Below are positions 1 to 9,010 of a stretch of 64,000 nt of DNA, piece by piece. The DNA is from an uncultured Muriicola sp. (lineage in GTDB: Bacteria > Bacteroidota > Bacteroidia > Flavobacteriales > Flavobacteriaceae). The first letter of the stretch is position 1, and each line of letters starts with the position of its first letter. The stretch covers positions 1-64,000 of the forward strand of contig NZ_CAMYKH010000017.1 of NCBI RefSeq assembly GCF_947258935.1. Reading direction: 5' to 3'. The notes below the pieces were generated by a model that was not told the DNA's origin, made no database searches, and saw nothing but the letters and a program-made list of their open reading frames with translations. Both the position numbers and the translations under genes were made by a program.

Positions 1-1
1 A

Positions 2-1060
2 TCCGGTGATTTTTTAATGTTCTATTTAGGATTGGAATTGTCCACACTTCCTCTGGCTTCCCTGGCAGCTTTTGAAATATTTAAAATGAAATCGAGTGAA
101 GCGGGGATAAAGCTCATTTTGTCATCGGCCCTGGCTTCCGGAATATCTTTGTTTGGTATTACACTATTATACGCCACAACAGGTTCAATCTATTTTGCTG
201 ATATTATTGGCTCAATTACCGGGAGTGATCTAACTATTTTGGGTATGGTCCTCTTTTTTGCCGGTTTGGGATTCAAAATTTCCCTGGTTCCATTTCATTT
301 ATGGACAGCTGATGTTTATGAAGGTGCCCCTATTCCAATTGCCTCATACTTATCGGTTATTTCCAAAGGGGCTGCGGTATTTATTCTGATGATCTTGCTG
401 TTTACAGTTTTAAAACCGCTAATGCAGTATTGGGAAGACATGATATATGTGCTGGCTGTTCTTACTATGTTTATCGGTAATTTATTCGCATTACGACAAC
501 AGAATATGAAGCGTTTTCTGGCATTTTCTTCCATTGCCCAGGCCGGATTTATCCTTTTGGGATTAATTACAGGAGATCAATTAGGAACTGCTACTGTTGT
601 CTATTTTGTATTAATCTATATTTTCTCAAATCTCGCTGCCTTTGGGGTTGTTCAGTCTATTTCATTACAGACAGGGAAAGAAAATATGAAAGATTATGAA
701 GGACTCTACCGCACAAACCCGAAATTGAGTCTGGTGATGATGTTAGGACTCTTTTCCCTGGCAGGAATTCCACCCGTAGCAGGTTTTTTTGGTAAATTCT
801 TCCTGTTCACGGCAGCTGCCAGCAAAGGATACTATCTGCTGGTATTTCTTGCTGTAGTGAACGTAACCATTTCCCTTTATTATTATCTGTTGGTAATACG
901 CGCTATGTTCTTACGAACCAGTGAACATGCCATTCCTTTTTTTAAAAATAAGATCTATATGCGATTAGGACTAATAATCACCGTTGTTGGCATATTGTTG
1001 CTTGGGATCTATAGTCCTGTTTACGATTATATTTATTCATTAAGTGCTACGTTTAATTAA
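2..1060 (+). CDS. nuoN: NADH-quinone oxidoreductase subunit N, 5'-truncated by window edge
   Basis: This is the C-terminal three quarters or so of NuoN, an antiporter-like proton-pumping membrane subunit of respiratory complex I. The frame is open from base 2, so the ATG at 17 is an internal Met and the true start lies left of the window. The protein is almost entirely hydrophobic, with about ten membrane spans. It has the family's conserved FHLWTADVYEGAP stretch, an internal KGAAVF lysine motif and the GIPPVAGFFGKF loop. It should be the last nuo gene of the operon, because unrelated genes follow. The family is certain; only the N-terminus is missing. Confidence 0.95.
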   Translation, partial: SGDFLMFYLGLELSTLPLASLAAFEIFKMKSSEAGIKLILSSALASGISLFGITLLYATTGSIYFADIIGSITGSDLTILGMVLFFAGLGFKISLVPFHLWTADVYEGAPIPIASYLSVISKGAAVFILMILLFTVLKPLMQYWEDMIYVLAVLTMFIGNLFALRQQNMKRFLAFSSIAQAGFILLGLITGDQLGTATVVYFVLIYIFSNLAAFGVVQSISLQTGKENMKDYEGLYRTNPKLSLVMMLGLFSLAGIPPVAGFFGKFFLFTAAASKGYYLLVFLAVVNVTISLYYYLLVIRAMFLRTSEHAIPFFKNKIYMRLGLIITVVGILLLGIYSPVYDYIYSLSATFN

Positions 1061-1087
1061 AAAGATATGGGCTTAGGAGGTAAACAT

Positions 1088-1405
1088 ATGTTTGGTAGTA
1101 TTGAGGAAACCAGGGTGACCTTCGTAGAAAAAGGGGTAGATAAAGACCGCAGGGATTTCTTAAAAAAATTATTGGAGCACAACGGCTTTGAGGTGCTAAC
1201 AGCGGAAGACAAAAAAAAGAGCGAAGAAGATCCACAACTCTATACAGTTGCCGTTACTGATATGGTTTTTAATCCTACTATTTGGATCTACCAACGCAAA
1301 CTAAAAACCTTTGATGGTCATAAAGTAACTCCTGCGTATTGGAACCAGGAAACCATTGATACCAGACCTCAATATTGGGAAAGAAGATCCAAAAACAATC
1401 CTTGA
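1088..1405 (+). CDS. Small conserved hypothetical protein after nuoN
   Basis: A 105-residue soluble protein with no signal peptide or membrane segment. I do not recognise a named domain. It starts MFGSIEETRV, is rich in charged residues and ends in a Trp/Tyr/Arg-rich tail. I chose the ATG at 1088 over the in-frame ATG at 1067 because a strong GGAGG lies about seven bases upstream of 1088, which is unusual in Bacteroidota, where Shine-Dalgarno sites are weak. It follows nuoN closely and is probably co-transcribed with it. A role linked to complex I is only a guess from position. Confidence 0.7.
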   Translation: MFGSIEETRVTFVEKGVDKDRRDFLKKLLEHNGFEVLTAEDKKKSEEDPQLYTVAVTDMVFNPTIWIYQRKLKTFDGHKVTPAYWNQETIDTRPQYWERRSKNNP

Positions 1406-1513
1406 AATTTTCAATAAATTAGCACAAGTCATAGAGGGCATTTATCGAATTTAACAACGATTTATATCCTCATGGCAGGGTATTTGCTACCTTTAACACG
1501 TAAAAGTGTTGCT

Positions 1514-2161
1514 ATGAAAGCCTTTTCTACACTGTTTTTTATTTTGGGTTTTGTTGCGATTGGAATGTCACAAACGGATATTCCTAAAACACAGCCTTTG
1601 AAAATAGGGCCAAAACCAACACTGGATATTAAAGCCAGTCCTCAGCAAGGCAACGCACTTAGAATGCCTTCTGTGATAGATATGAGTAAGACTCCCAATC
1701 TAAAGGATTCACTCATGGCCAGAAATATCCAAATGCTCCCCGATAAAGAATTAAGACAAGCAGGATACGATCTGAAGATCGATCCAAAAGTTGGAGAGCG
1801 CGAAAAAGGGAATAGCAAAGAGCATTATGGAGATATGTATTTGGGGGATATTAAAACTACCTCCAAATTTGTTGGTATCGTCTGCCGCGATCATGAATAT
1901 GTAGACGGAGACAGGGTAAAGATCTATGCCAATGAACAAGTGATAGATCCTAACATTCTACTAACGGGGAGTTTTAAAGGAGTCAACCTTACCCTTGAAA
2001 AAGGATTTAATCGCTTAGATTTTGAGGCCCTAAACCAAGGAACCTCGGGGCCAAATACGGCACAGGTAGACGTCTATGATGATATGGGTAAGCTTATTTA
2101 CTCTAATAAATGGTTGCTTTCTACCGGTTCTAAAGCCTCCCTGATCATTGTAAAAGAATAG
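1514..2161 (+). CDS. Exported hypothetical protein
   Basis: A 215-residue protein starting MKAFSTLFFILGFVAIG, a Sec signal peptide probably cleaved after GMSQ. An in-frame start exists at 1472, but it would put 14 polar residues before the signal peptide, so 1514 is preferred. The mature part is hydrophilic. Its second half looks beta-rich and resembles a small beta-sandwich, with alternating hydrophobic stretches such as GVNLTLEKGFNRLDFEALNQGT. No family is recognised with confidence. It ends four bases before the convergent acylase gene. Periplasmic or outer-membrane localisation is inferred. Confidence 0.65.
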   Translation: MKAFSTLFFILGFVAIGMSQTDIPKTQPLKIGPKPTLDIKASPQQGNALRMPSVIDMSKTPNLKDSLMARNIQMLPDKELRQAGYDLKIDPKVGEREKGNSKEHYGDMYLGDIKTTSKFVGIVCRDHEYVDGDRVKIYANEQVIDPNILLTGSFKGVNLTLEKGFNRLDFEALNQGTSGPNTAQVDVYDDMGKLIYSNKWLLSTGSKASLIIVKE

Positions 2162-2165
2162 TCCC

Positions 2166-4343
2166 TTACCGTTTACCAGGCCGATAGGTCTCTTGTGCCC
2201 GTTTCATAACATCCTCCTTGTAGAAAGCCACATCTTTAAATTTTATATCGGCATAGGGTTGCGCCTGATCATCAAAATGCGGTGAAGAAGGATCCGCACT
2301 TTGTCCCCCTGCTAATATACTTTTTGCTTTCACTTTCTCCCCAAACTCAACTACGGCTACAAAGCTGTTACCTCGGGTACCATAGATCTTTTTGGTATTG
2401 TTGGTATAGCGTGCACCATATGCTGCCAGCGCTCCCCAGCGCCCGGAGGCAAAGCCAATAGGAATACTGGGTTTAGTATCATCAAAAGCCTGGCGAATAT
2501 CACCATTAAGACGTTGATACCTGTTTACCTCACCCCATGGTATTACCCAGCTCCCAAAATCATTTTCGAGTTGCTTTAGGGTCATTTCAAATATTGTAAT
2601 TCGTTCTTTGTGAGGGGAGTCAGACCCAAAATATGTCATGGCTTCCATATCGTTCATAGCATAAGGGCGAGCACCATCCCTGCCATAATTAGTACCGTAA
2701 AACTGCGCTAGGGTCATACCTATGGATTCCTTTGAGGTCTTGTAGTCCCATGCTCTAAGAAGTTCGATGGCCTTGGCCATTTCAGGGTCTTTAGGTTGAA
2801 ATTTGTCATAGGCTTCCACTAGTCCGGGTATAAGCGCCGAAAATGCCGGCAAATAAGGATCATATGCCAGTTTAATAAGGCTATCTAAGGTATAGCCACT
2901 TCTGTTTCGCAATAATTCTATCGCATGAACCCCTCTGAAATTTTCCCGGTCAATAGACATATAGTTTGGATAATTCTCCTTTTTTGGGCTATGCTCAAGA
3001 GCCGAAGTAAACGGGGTCGAATTGCAATTTTGTAGCCACCCGTTCTGCGGATTCAAGACCAAAATATTTTCATCTACTGTATGTAATCCTTTCCAATCTG
3101 TTCTGGGATCTTTGCCTTCAACCGGTTGCGAATAATCATAGATCGTATCGCGCACCGGAATAAAATTACCATGGAAATAGGCAATATTCCCTTCTGCATC
3201 CGCATATACCGTATTGTTAGAAGAATTCGTACGGATATCCATCATCTCCCTGAACCCATCATACCCTTGTTGTTTTGAACGAATATAAGATTGCTCCAGT
3301 GCCTTTACCGGTTCCCACATCATGGCAGAGGCTACTACCCGATCTCCTTCCATATGTGTAATAGGTCCGTGGTGGGTCCTGTACGTTGGAAAGGTCTTTT
3401 CTTTCAACGCATCTCCCTCCTTATATTTTAGGGTCACTTCTGAGATTGTCACCGGCCGCAGTTCTTCTCCATATTGATAGAGCAGATCTCCCTCCTGGTC
3501 CACCACGGTTTCTACAAATTCATCCATGACATCGGTATAGGTTGAAGTGTGCATCCAGCCTGTTTTTTCATTAAACCCCTGATATATAAAAAACTGACCC
3601 CATGTTACTGCTCCATACGCATTTAGACCTTCTTCACTGACCGCATGAACCTCGCCCCTAAAATAGAATGAGGTATGGGGATTAATTAAAAGCATAGCAT
3701 TGCCAGACTGTGTAAGCTTTCCTGAGATCGCAATACCATTGGATCCCTGAGGTTCCAGTTCAGCTTCTTTCTTTTCAAATTCAGCTTCCATAGCCTTGGG
3801 GAATGCAATTCCTTTTTCGTACATCGCCTGTATTTTTTGAGTACTTATGCGCTCTATATCGCCCCCAATAGACCCTTCACTAAAGTACATCGGCATCCAT
3901 GGTTCAAATTTTGTCAGAAGTTTGGGTGTAACCTCCGGATGGGTATGTAAATAGTAATTTATCCCGGCGGCAAATGCATCGCATAGTTCTTTTAACCATT
4001 CCGGGCTTTTTTCATAGTTAGCAATGGCTTCTTCCTTTGTCATAAACAAATGTGCCCGCAGATCGCTATAAAGTTTTTCCTTCCCTTCTACCTCAGCCAG
4101 CCTTCCTGTAGCCCAGATATAGTTTTGCTCTACCCTGTTAAAATCGTCTTCACATTGAGCATATAACAATCCGAAAACGGCATCGGCATCGGTTTTTCCA
4201 TATATATGGGGTACGCCAAAATCATCTCTTACAATGGTAGTGTTATCTGCATATGTCTCCCAACGTTCAAGATCGGAAGGCGTGTCTACAGCACTACAAG
4301 ATGCAAGAAATAAAAAAACAAAAAGGAGTTGTATCTGTTTCAT
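2166..4343 (-). CDS. Penicillin acylase family lipoprotein (N-terminal nucleophile amidohydrolase)
   Basis: A 725-residue precursor of the penicillin amidase / acyl-homoserine lactone acylase family, which hydrolyses amide bonds of N-acyl compounds. It begins MKQIQLLFVFLFLASC, a lipoprotein signal with lipobox Cys, so it is probably lipid-anchored. The alpha-chain motif RDDFGVPHIYGKTDADAVFG is present near residue 40. The autocatalytic cleavage site is QG|SNGIAISG at about residue 201, giving Ser as N-terminal nucleophile of the beta chain. I start at 4343 rather than further upstream because the signal peptide begins there. It lies two bases after the PhnA-like gene and is probably co-transcribed with it. 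The substrate is unknown; quorum-quenching acylase is one option. Confidence 0.88.
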   Translation of the reverse strand: MKQIQLLFVFLFLASCSAVDTPSDLERWETYADNTTIVRDDFGVPHIYGKTDADAVFGLLYAQCEDDFNRVEQNYIWATGRLAEVEGKEKLYSDLRAHLFMTKEEAIANYEKSPEWLKELCDAFAAGINYYLHTHPEVTPKLLTKFEPWMPMYFSEGSIGGDIERISTQKIQAMYEKGIAFPKAMEAEFEKKEAELEPQGSNGIAISGKLTQSGNAMLLINPHTSFYFRGEVHAVSEEGLNAYGAVTWGQFFIYQGFNEKTGWMHTSTYTDVMDEFVETVVDQEGDLLYQYGEELRPVTISEVTLKYKEGDALKEKTFPTYRTHHGPITHMEGDRVVASAMMWEPVKALEQSYIRSKQQGYDGFREMMDIRTNSSNNTVYADAEGNIAYFHGNFIPVRDTIYDYSQPVEGKDPRTDWKGLHTVDENILVLNPQNGWLQNCNSTPFTSALEHSPKKENYPNYMSIDRENFRGVHAIELLRNRSGYTLDSLIKLAYDPYLPAFSALIPGLVEAYDKFQPKDPEMAKAIELLRAWDYKTSKESIGMTLAQFYGTNYGRDGARPYAMNDMEAMTYFGSDSPHKERITIFEMTLKQLENDFGSWVIPWGEVNRYQRLNGDIRQAFDDTKPSIPIGFASGRWGALAAYGARYTNNTKKIYGTRGNSFVAVVEFGEKVKAKSILAGGQSADPSSPHFDDQAQPYADIKFKDVAFYKEDVMKRAQETYRPGKR

Positions 4344-4345
4344 AT

Positions 4346-4555
4346 CTAGGCTTTCTTTAAAAACTGTGTTTTTAATACAATAGTACTTTTCCCGATCCTG
4401 CATTCCACGGAATTAGAATCTGAGGTAAGTCTAATATTCTTTATCAGGTTCCCTCGCTTTAAGGTCTTCGACATTCCTTTTATCTTAAGATCCTTTGTGA
4501 CATGTACATTGTCCCCATCTTCGAGAAGATTCCCATTACTATCCAGAGTTTCCAT
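4346..4555 (-). CDS. Short PhnA/YjdM-type domain protein
   Basis: A 69-residue protein matching the C-terminal domain of the PhnA (YjdM) family: D-NGN-L-DGD near the N-terminus, then VTKDLKIKG, LKRGNLIKNIRL and a final LKTQFLKK. The E. coli protein has an extra N-terminal zinc ribbon that is absent here, so this is the short form. Despite the name, the family is not part of phosphonate breakdown and its function is unclear. It is two bases upstream of the acylase gene on the same strand. Confidence 0.8.
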   Translation of the reverse strand: METLDSNGNLLEDGDNVHVTKDLKIKGMSKTLKRGNLIKNIRLTSDSNSVECRIGKSTIVLKTQFLKKA

Positions 4556-4701
4556 AGTGTAAATTTGTTGCAGCGTGAATTTACCAGACTTATTGTTGAA
4601 ATACTAATTTAGAATAATATATCACAAGGGATTTGCTATATAAATTATGCTGATTTTATACGTAACTTGGGGGCCTTCTGGTAATAATCATCATTTCATT
4701 T

Positions 4702-6438
4702 ATGGCCGATAAAAAAGTAAGCATTCTCAAAGCATTTAAGACCATTATTTGGCCCCGGCGAAATCTGGTTTTCATAGGTCTCATTTTAATAGTAATAAGC
4801 AAGGCTGCCAGTTTTGTGGCGCCAATGTCCCTTAAATATTTAATGGATGATATTATCCCCAATAAGGACCTCCCATTTTTAAAGCTCCTTATAGGAATTG
4901 TAATCATTGCTATTTTTGTGCAAGCAGTTACCTCTTTTCTATTGACAAAAATATTGAGCGTACAGGCACAGTACATGATCTCTGAGTTACGCGCCCAGGT
5001 ACAACACAAGATCCTGACGCTCCCTATCCGATTCTTCGACAATACAAAGTCGGGTGAGTTAGTATCCAGGATCATGACAGATGTTGAGGGAGTAAGAAAC
5101 CTCATTGGTACTGGTTTGGTGCAATTGGTAGGCGGATCCATCACGGCAATTGCGGCCTTGGTTCTCTTACTAAATATTAGTGTTTCTATGACCGTATTTG
5201 CACTAATACCTCTCGCCATATTTGCTGTAGTGGCCCTAAAAGCCTTCAAGATCATTCGTCCAATTTTTCGAAACCGTGGAAAAATCAATGCTGAAGTTAC
5301 AGGTCGGCTTACAGAAACCCTGGGAGGGATACGGGTAATAAAAGGATTTAATGCGGAGGTACAGGAACACGATGTGTTTAAAGATGGTGTACATCGATTA
5401 TACCAGAATGTAAAAAAAAGTTTAACTGCAACCGCCGTCATGACCAGCTCTTCCACCTTTCTTTTAGGGGTGGCTACCACAGGGATCATGGGCATTGGAG
5501 GTTATAAGATTATGAACGACCAGCTTACCCTGGGTGAGTTTTTAGAATTCACTTTCCTGCTCGGACTCATGGTAGCACCTATTGTACAAATGAGTAATAT
5601 TGGCAGCCAGTTAAGTGAAGCATTAGCCGGGCTGGACAGGACTGAGGAGTTGATGAACATGACCGAAGAAGAAAATCTGGAAGATCGCACTATTACCATT
5701 GAAAAGATTAAAGGAGATATTGAATTCAAGGATGTTTATTTCGCCTATGAAGAGGAAAAAGAAGTGTTGCATTCCATTAGTTTTAAAGTTCCTTCTGGAT
5801 CTGTTGTTGCACTAGTTGGCAGTTCCGGCTCAGGAAAAAGTACTATTGCCGGTTTGGCGGCCAGTTTTTTGAATCCGGATTCCGGAGTCATCACAGTAGA
5901 CGGGAAGGATCTTTCAAAAATATCCCTAAATAGCTATAGAAAACATCTAGGCGTTGTGCTGCAGGACGATTTTCTTTTTGAGGGCACTATACGGGAAAAT
6001 ATACTATTCCCAAGGCCAGACGCGTCTGAAGAGAAATTATTGGAAGCCGTTAAAGCGGCATATGTCAATGAATTTACGGATCGTTTTGAAGAGGGTTTAG
6101 ATACCCTGATTGGTGAAAGAGGAATTAAACTATCAGGAGGACAAAGACAACGTATTGCCATTGCCAGAGCTATTTTAGCAGATCCCAGGGTACTTATTCT
6201 GGACGAAGCTACCTCTAACCTCGATACCGAAAGCGAAGGACTCATTCAACAGAGTTTAGCGGCATTGACAAAGGGCAGAACCACCTTTGTTATTGCGCAC
6301 AGATTAAGTACTATTCGCCGTGCAGATCAAATACTGGTCATTGAGGACGGTCGTATTGTGGAGCAAGGAAAACACGATGATCTAATCGCAAAAGAGGGGC
6401 GTTACTACAACCTGTTTACATACCAGGCCAGGATCTAG
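4702..6438 (+). CDS. ABC exporter half-transporter (MsbA/multidrug type)
   Basis: A 578-residue fused permease-ATPase. Six membrane spans occupy about residues 18-290. The nucleotide-binding domain follows, with an intact Walker A (GSSGSGKST, about residue 372), signature LSGGQRQRIAIARAI (about 476), Walker B VLILDEATSNLD and H-loop IAHRLSTI. It should work as a homodimer exporting a lipid or hydrophobic compound across the inner membrane. An MsbA-like role in lipid A flipping is possible but not proven. It stands alone between convergent genes. All catalytic residues are present, in contrast to the exporter at 39.8-41.4 kb. Confidence 0.9.
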   Translation: MADKKVSILKAFKTIIWPRRNLVFIGLILIVISKAASFVAPMSLKYLMDDIIPNKDLPFLKLLIGIVIIAIFVQAVTSFLLTKILSVQAQYMISELRAQVQHKILTLPIRFFDNTKSGELVSRIMTDVEGVRNLIGTGLVQLVGGSITAIAALVLLLNISVSMTVFALIPLAIFAVVALKAFKIIRPIFRNRGKINAEVTGRLTETLGGIRVIKGFNAEVQEHDVFKDGVHRLYQNVKKSLTATAVMTSSSTFLLGVATTGIMGIGGYKIMNDQLTLGEFLEFTFLLGLMVAPIVQMSNIGSQLSEALAGLDRTEELMNMTEEENLEDRTITIEKIKGDIEFKDVYFAYEEEKEVLHSISFKVPSGSVVALVGSSGSGKSTIAGLAASFLNPDSGVITVDGKDLSKISLNSYRKHLGVVLQDDFLFEGTIRENILFPRPDASEEKLLEAVKAAYVNEFTDRFEEGLDTLIGERGIKLSGGQRQRIAIARAILADPRVLILDEATSNLDTESEGLIQQSLAALTKGRTTFVIAHRLSTIRRADQILVIEDGRIVEQGKHDDLIAKEGRYYNLFTYQARI

Positions 6439-6506
6439 AACGCGGGAGTTAATTTGAAGGAGATTCTTATGGAAGTGATAGTATTCAATGTCTTAGACAG
6501 CATATA

Positions 6507-6746
6507 TTAATCAACATTGATGACTTGTTCAATTTGAGGCACGTGCTTCTTAATGGTCATTTCCACACCACTTTTCAAGGTCATCTGATTAACACTACAG
6601 CCTACGCAGTTACCTTCTAAGCGTACTTTAACTGAATTGTTGTTTTCAATGGAAACCAGTGAAATGTCTCCACCGTCACTTTGTAAAAAGGGACGAATTT
6701 CATCCAGTGCTTTTTCAACATTTTTTCTAAGTTCCTCTGAAGTCAT
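6507..6746 (-). CDS. NifU-like C-terminal domain Fe-S scaffold protein
   Basis: A 79-residue protein consisting only of the NifU C-terminal domain, which carries or transfers Fe-S clusters. It has the family pattern RPFLQSDGGDISLV and the cluster-binding pair Cys47-x-x-Cys50 in GNCVGCSVNQMTLKSGVE. Its ATG overlaps the stop codon of the upstream mrp gene (TAATG), implying translational coupling. The pairing with an Mrp-type ATPase supports a shared role in Fe-S assembly. Confidence 0.93.
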   Translation of the reverse strand: MTSEELRKNVEKALDEIRPFLQSDGGDISLVSIENNNSVKVRLEGNCVGCSVNQMTLKSGVEMTIKKHVPQIEQVINVD

Positions 6747-7888
6747 TACACTTTCTTATTAACTGCTGCACATCCAGCCATGGTAGTAATCTTTATAGCT
6801 TCGGTGGGAGGTAAACTCGTATTTCTCCGAACAATTTCCTGTACCACATTTTTCGTCATATCCTGAAAAGCCGTTTCCAAAGAAGTAGAAGTTTGCATTG
6901 CCGCAGGCCTACCTGCGTCACCCGCCTCCCGTATACTTTGAACCAGGGGTATTTCACCTAAAAAAGGTACGCCAATATCCTCTGCAAGACGTTGAGCACC
7001 TTCTTTTCCAAAAATATAATATTTGTTATCTGGTAATTCCTCTGGTGTAAAATAGGCCATATTTTCAACGATACCCAATACAGGTACATTGATCGCTTCT
7101 TGTTGGAACATGGCTACTCCTTTGCGTGCATCTGCTAGTGCAATTTCCTGAGGTGTACTAACTATTACAGCTCCCGTTATCGGTAATGATTGCATGATAC
7201 TGAGATGTATATCTCCGGTTCCCGGAGGAAGATCTATGAGCATAAAATCTAATTCTCCCCAGTGGGCATCAAAGATCATCTGGTTCAAGGCCTTTGCCGC
7301 CATGGGTCCCCTCCAAACTACCGCTTGGTTAGGTTGTGTGAAAAATCCTATGGATAAAATTTTGAGTCCGTAACTCTCAATAGGTTTCATTTTCGATTTA
7401 CCATCTACCTCAACAGCTAATGGTTTTTCCATAGCTACATCGAACATAATAGGAATTGAAGGCCCATAGATATCGGCATCCAGGATCCCCACTTTAAAAC
7501 CCATTTTTGATAATGTCACTGCCAGGTTGGCCGTAATGGTAGATTTTCCTACCCCACCTTTGCCGGAAGCAACAGCAATGATATTTTGTATACCGGGAAT
7601 AGGTTTCCCTTTTATCTCATTTACTTGGGGTTGAGTAGCAGCTTCTACCTTTAAATTTACCGTAATCTTTGCCTTCTCATAGACCTTCCTGTGGATGGTT
7701 TGAAGAATAGAAACCTCCGTTTTTTTGCGAGCCTGTAAACTCGGATTCTTGATGACAATATCTACCACTACTTCATCACCAAAGACCTGTATATTTTTAA
7801 CCGCTCCGCTTTCTACCATATTCTGGCCTTCTCCCGGTACAGAGATGGTTTGCAGTGCTTCTAAAATGTCGTTTTTATTTAATTTCAT
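6746..7888 (-). CDS. Mrp/ApbC-family P-loop ATPase, Fe-S cluster carrier
   Basis: A 380-residue protein. Residues 1-80 form an N-terminal MIP18/DUF59-type domain. A deviant Walker A GKGGVGKST follows at 109-117, typical of MinD/Mrp ATPases, then DADIYGPSIP and the LIDLPPGTGD switch region. It is expected to bind and transfer Fe-S clusters in the cytosol. The usual C-x-x-C after the VENMAYF motif is absent; the segment reads TPEELPDNKYYIFG. The only cysteine I see is near the C-terminus (MAGCAA). A TATCTTTG box about 40 bases upstream fits a promoter. It is coupled to the NifU-like gene. Confidence 0.92.
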   Translation of the reverse strand: MKLNKNDILEALQTISVPGEGQNMVESGAVKNIQVFGDEVVVDIVIKNPSLQARKKTEVSILQTIHRKVYEKAKITVNLKVEAATQPQVNEIKGKPIPGIQNIIAVASGKGGVGKSTITANLAVTLSKMGFKVGILDADIYGPSIPIMFDVAMEKPLAVEVDGKSKMKPIESYGLKILSIGFFTQPNQAVVWRGPMAAKALNQMIFDAHWGELDFMLIDLPPGTGDIHLSIMQSLPITGAVIVSTPQEIALADARKGVAMFQQEAINVPVLGIVENMAYFTPEELPDNKYYIFGKEGAQRLAEDIGVPFLGEIPLVQSIREAGDAGRPAAMQTSTSLETAFQDMTKNVVQEIVRRNTSLPPTEAIKITTMAGCAAVNKKV

Positions 7889-7929
7889 CAGGATATACCC
7901 TTGAGTTAATGTAAAATGATTCTAAACAA

Positions 7930-7937
7930 CAAAGATA
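7930..7937 (-). promoter_or_regulatory. Putative -7 promoter box of mrp-nifU
   Basis: On the minus strand this reads TATCTTTG, an exact match to the Bacteroidota -7 consensus TAnnTTTG. It would place the transcription start about 35 bases before the mrp ATG. No clear -33 element was identified. Confidence 0.5.
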
Positions 7938-8034
7938 GGACTTCATGCTGAGAATTGGAAAGATATGAATGGAAATGACTTATAGGATCATACCCCTTAT
8001 TTATGGGTAATTAGAACTCTTATAGTACGTCATT

Positions 8035-8379
8035 CTACAATGGTTCTCCTAGTTCTTTCAGGGGATCCCAGAAGTGTTTTTTAAAATCGAGGATCTGATC
8101 ATTCCTTACCAATATTCCTTCATTTTCCAGCAATTGCTGCATGAGTAGAGTGCCTTGAAAATGATGTTTCCCTGTAAGCAAGCCATTTCTGTTAACAACA
8201 CGGTGTGCAGGAACTGTTTCACGGTCCCCAACATTATTCATGGCCCAACCTACCACCCGGGCACTCCTTGCAGAACCAAGATACCTGGCAATTGCTCCAT
8301 AGGAGGTAACCCGTCCATATGGCACGTGTTTCACTATCTCATACACTCTTTCAAAAAAATGTTCTTTTTCATTATCCAT
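8035..8379 (-). CDS. Alkyltransferase-like (ATL) DNA-binding protein of the MGMT family
   Basis: A 114-residue protein with the helix-turn-helix fold of O6-alkylguanine DNA alkyltransferases (VPYGRVTSYGAIARYLGSARSARVVGWAM). The acceptor motif PCHRV is PAHRV here, so the alkyl-accepting cysteine is Ala. This is the hallmark of ATL proteins, which bind O6-alkylguanine and flag it for nucleotide excision repair without removing the alkyl group. The start overlaps the end of the LysE-type gene by eight bases. Repair signalling is inferred from the family. Confidence 0.88.
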   Translation of the reverse strand: MDNEKEHFFERVYEIVKHVPYGRVTSYGAIARYLGSARSARVVGWAMNNVGDRETVPAHRVVNRNGLLTGKHHFQGTLLMQQLLENEGILVRNDQILDFKKHFWDPLKELGEPL

Positions 8380-9010
8380 GGTCCCTGTAAAATAAACGTA
8401 TAATAGTGATGATCAATAAAATAACCATAAGAACACTAATAACATAATTGGAGTTCTTAGAGAAATTTTTAGTCTTCAATTCTAATTTATTAAAGTAGAA
8501 GGTATACAAATAGAGGACCGTAAAAGTACCGCTGCCAGCTGCCAGAATAAAGGTAGCAATATCCCAAGCTTGGAATTTGATCCAGCCAGAGGCATTCCAC
8601 ATTACGTTAAGCCCACTGTAATAAGGAATAGTCAATAAATTAAGTGCTGCCAATAACATCCCTTTAAAGAAGCTATTCTTCTTGCTCATTTTTACAATTC
8701 GGATCTTATTCGGCTTTATTTTTTTAGCCATTACAAAAAAATAAACAGCTAAGAAGGCAAAGATACCGAGTGCTATTTTCATTAAAAGATCTATGATCTC
8801 CGGGTTATTAAAAAGAAATTTTGAAATGAGAACTGCCAGATAGGCCTGCGTCATGATCATTGTAGAAACCCCAAGGCTAAAAATAATGCCATTATTCTTG
8901 CCTTTTTCTACGCTTGTTTTAGCTGCATTCATATTTAGAAGACCCGGCGGAACCGTTGCCATAAAGGCTGCCGAAAAAGTCACAAAAAATAGAATGAGCA
9001 GATGGGTCAT
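8372..9010 (-). CDS. LysE/RhtB-family amino-acid exporter
   Basis: A 212-residue inner-membrane protein with about six hydrophobic spans and the LysE-type N-terminus (FSAAFMATVPPGLLNMNAAKTSVEKG), in which a Pro-Gly follows the first helix. The family exports amino acids or similar small metabolites. The central cytoplasmic loop is Lys-rich (AKKIKPNKIRIVKMSKKN). The gene overlaps trmB (ATGA) and the ATL gene, so trmB-lysE-atl probably form one operon. The substrate cannot be deduced. Confidence 0.82.
   Translation of the reverse strand: MTHLLILFFVTFSAAFMATVPPGLLNMNAAKTSVEKGKNNGIIFSLGVSTMIMTQAYLAVLISKFLFNNPEIIDLLMKIALGIFAFLAVYFFVMAKKIKPNKIRIVKMSKKNSFFKGMLLAALNLLTIPYYSGLNVMWNASGWIKFQAWDIATFILAAGSGTFTVLYLYTFYFNKLELKTKNFSKNSNYVISVLMVILLIITIIRLFYRDHG

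Noticed and set aside
4656..5495. 279-codon open frame on the minus strand
   Set aside because: It is fully antisense to the ABC exporter gene at 4702-6438, whose domains are intact, and its translation is Arg/Ile/Thr-rich without any motif.
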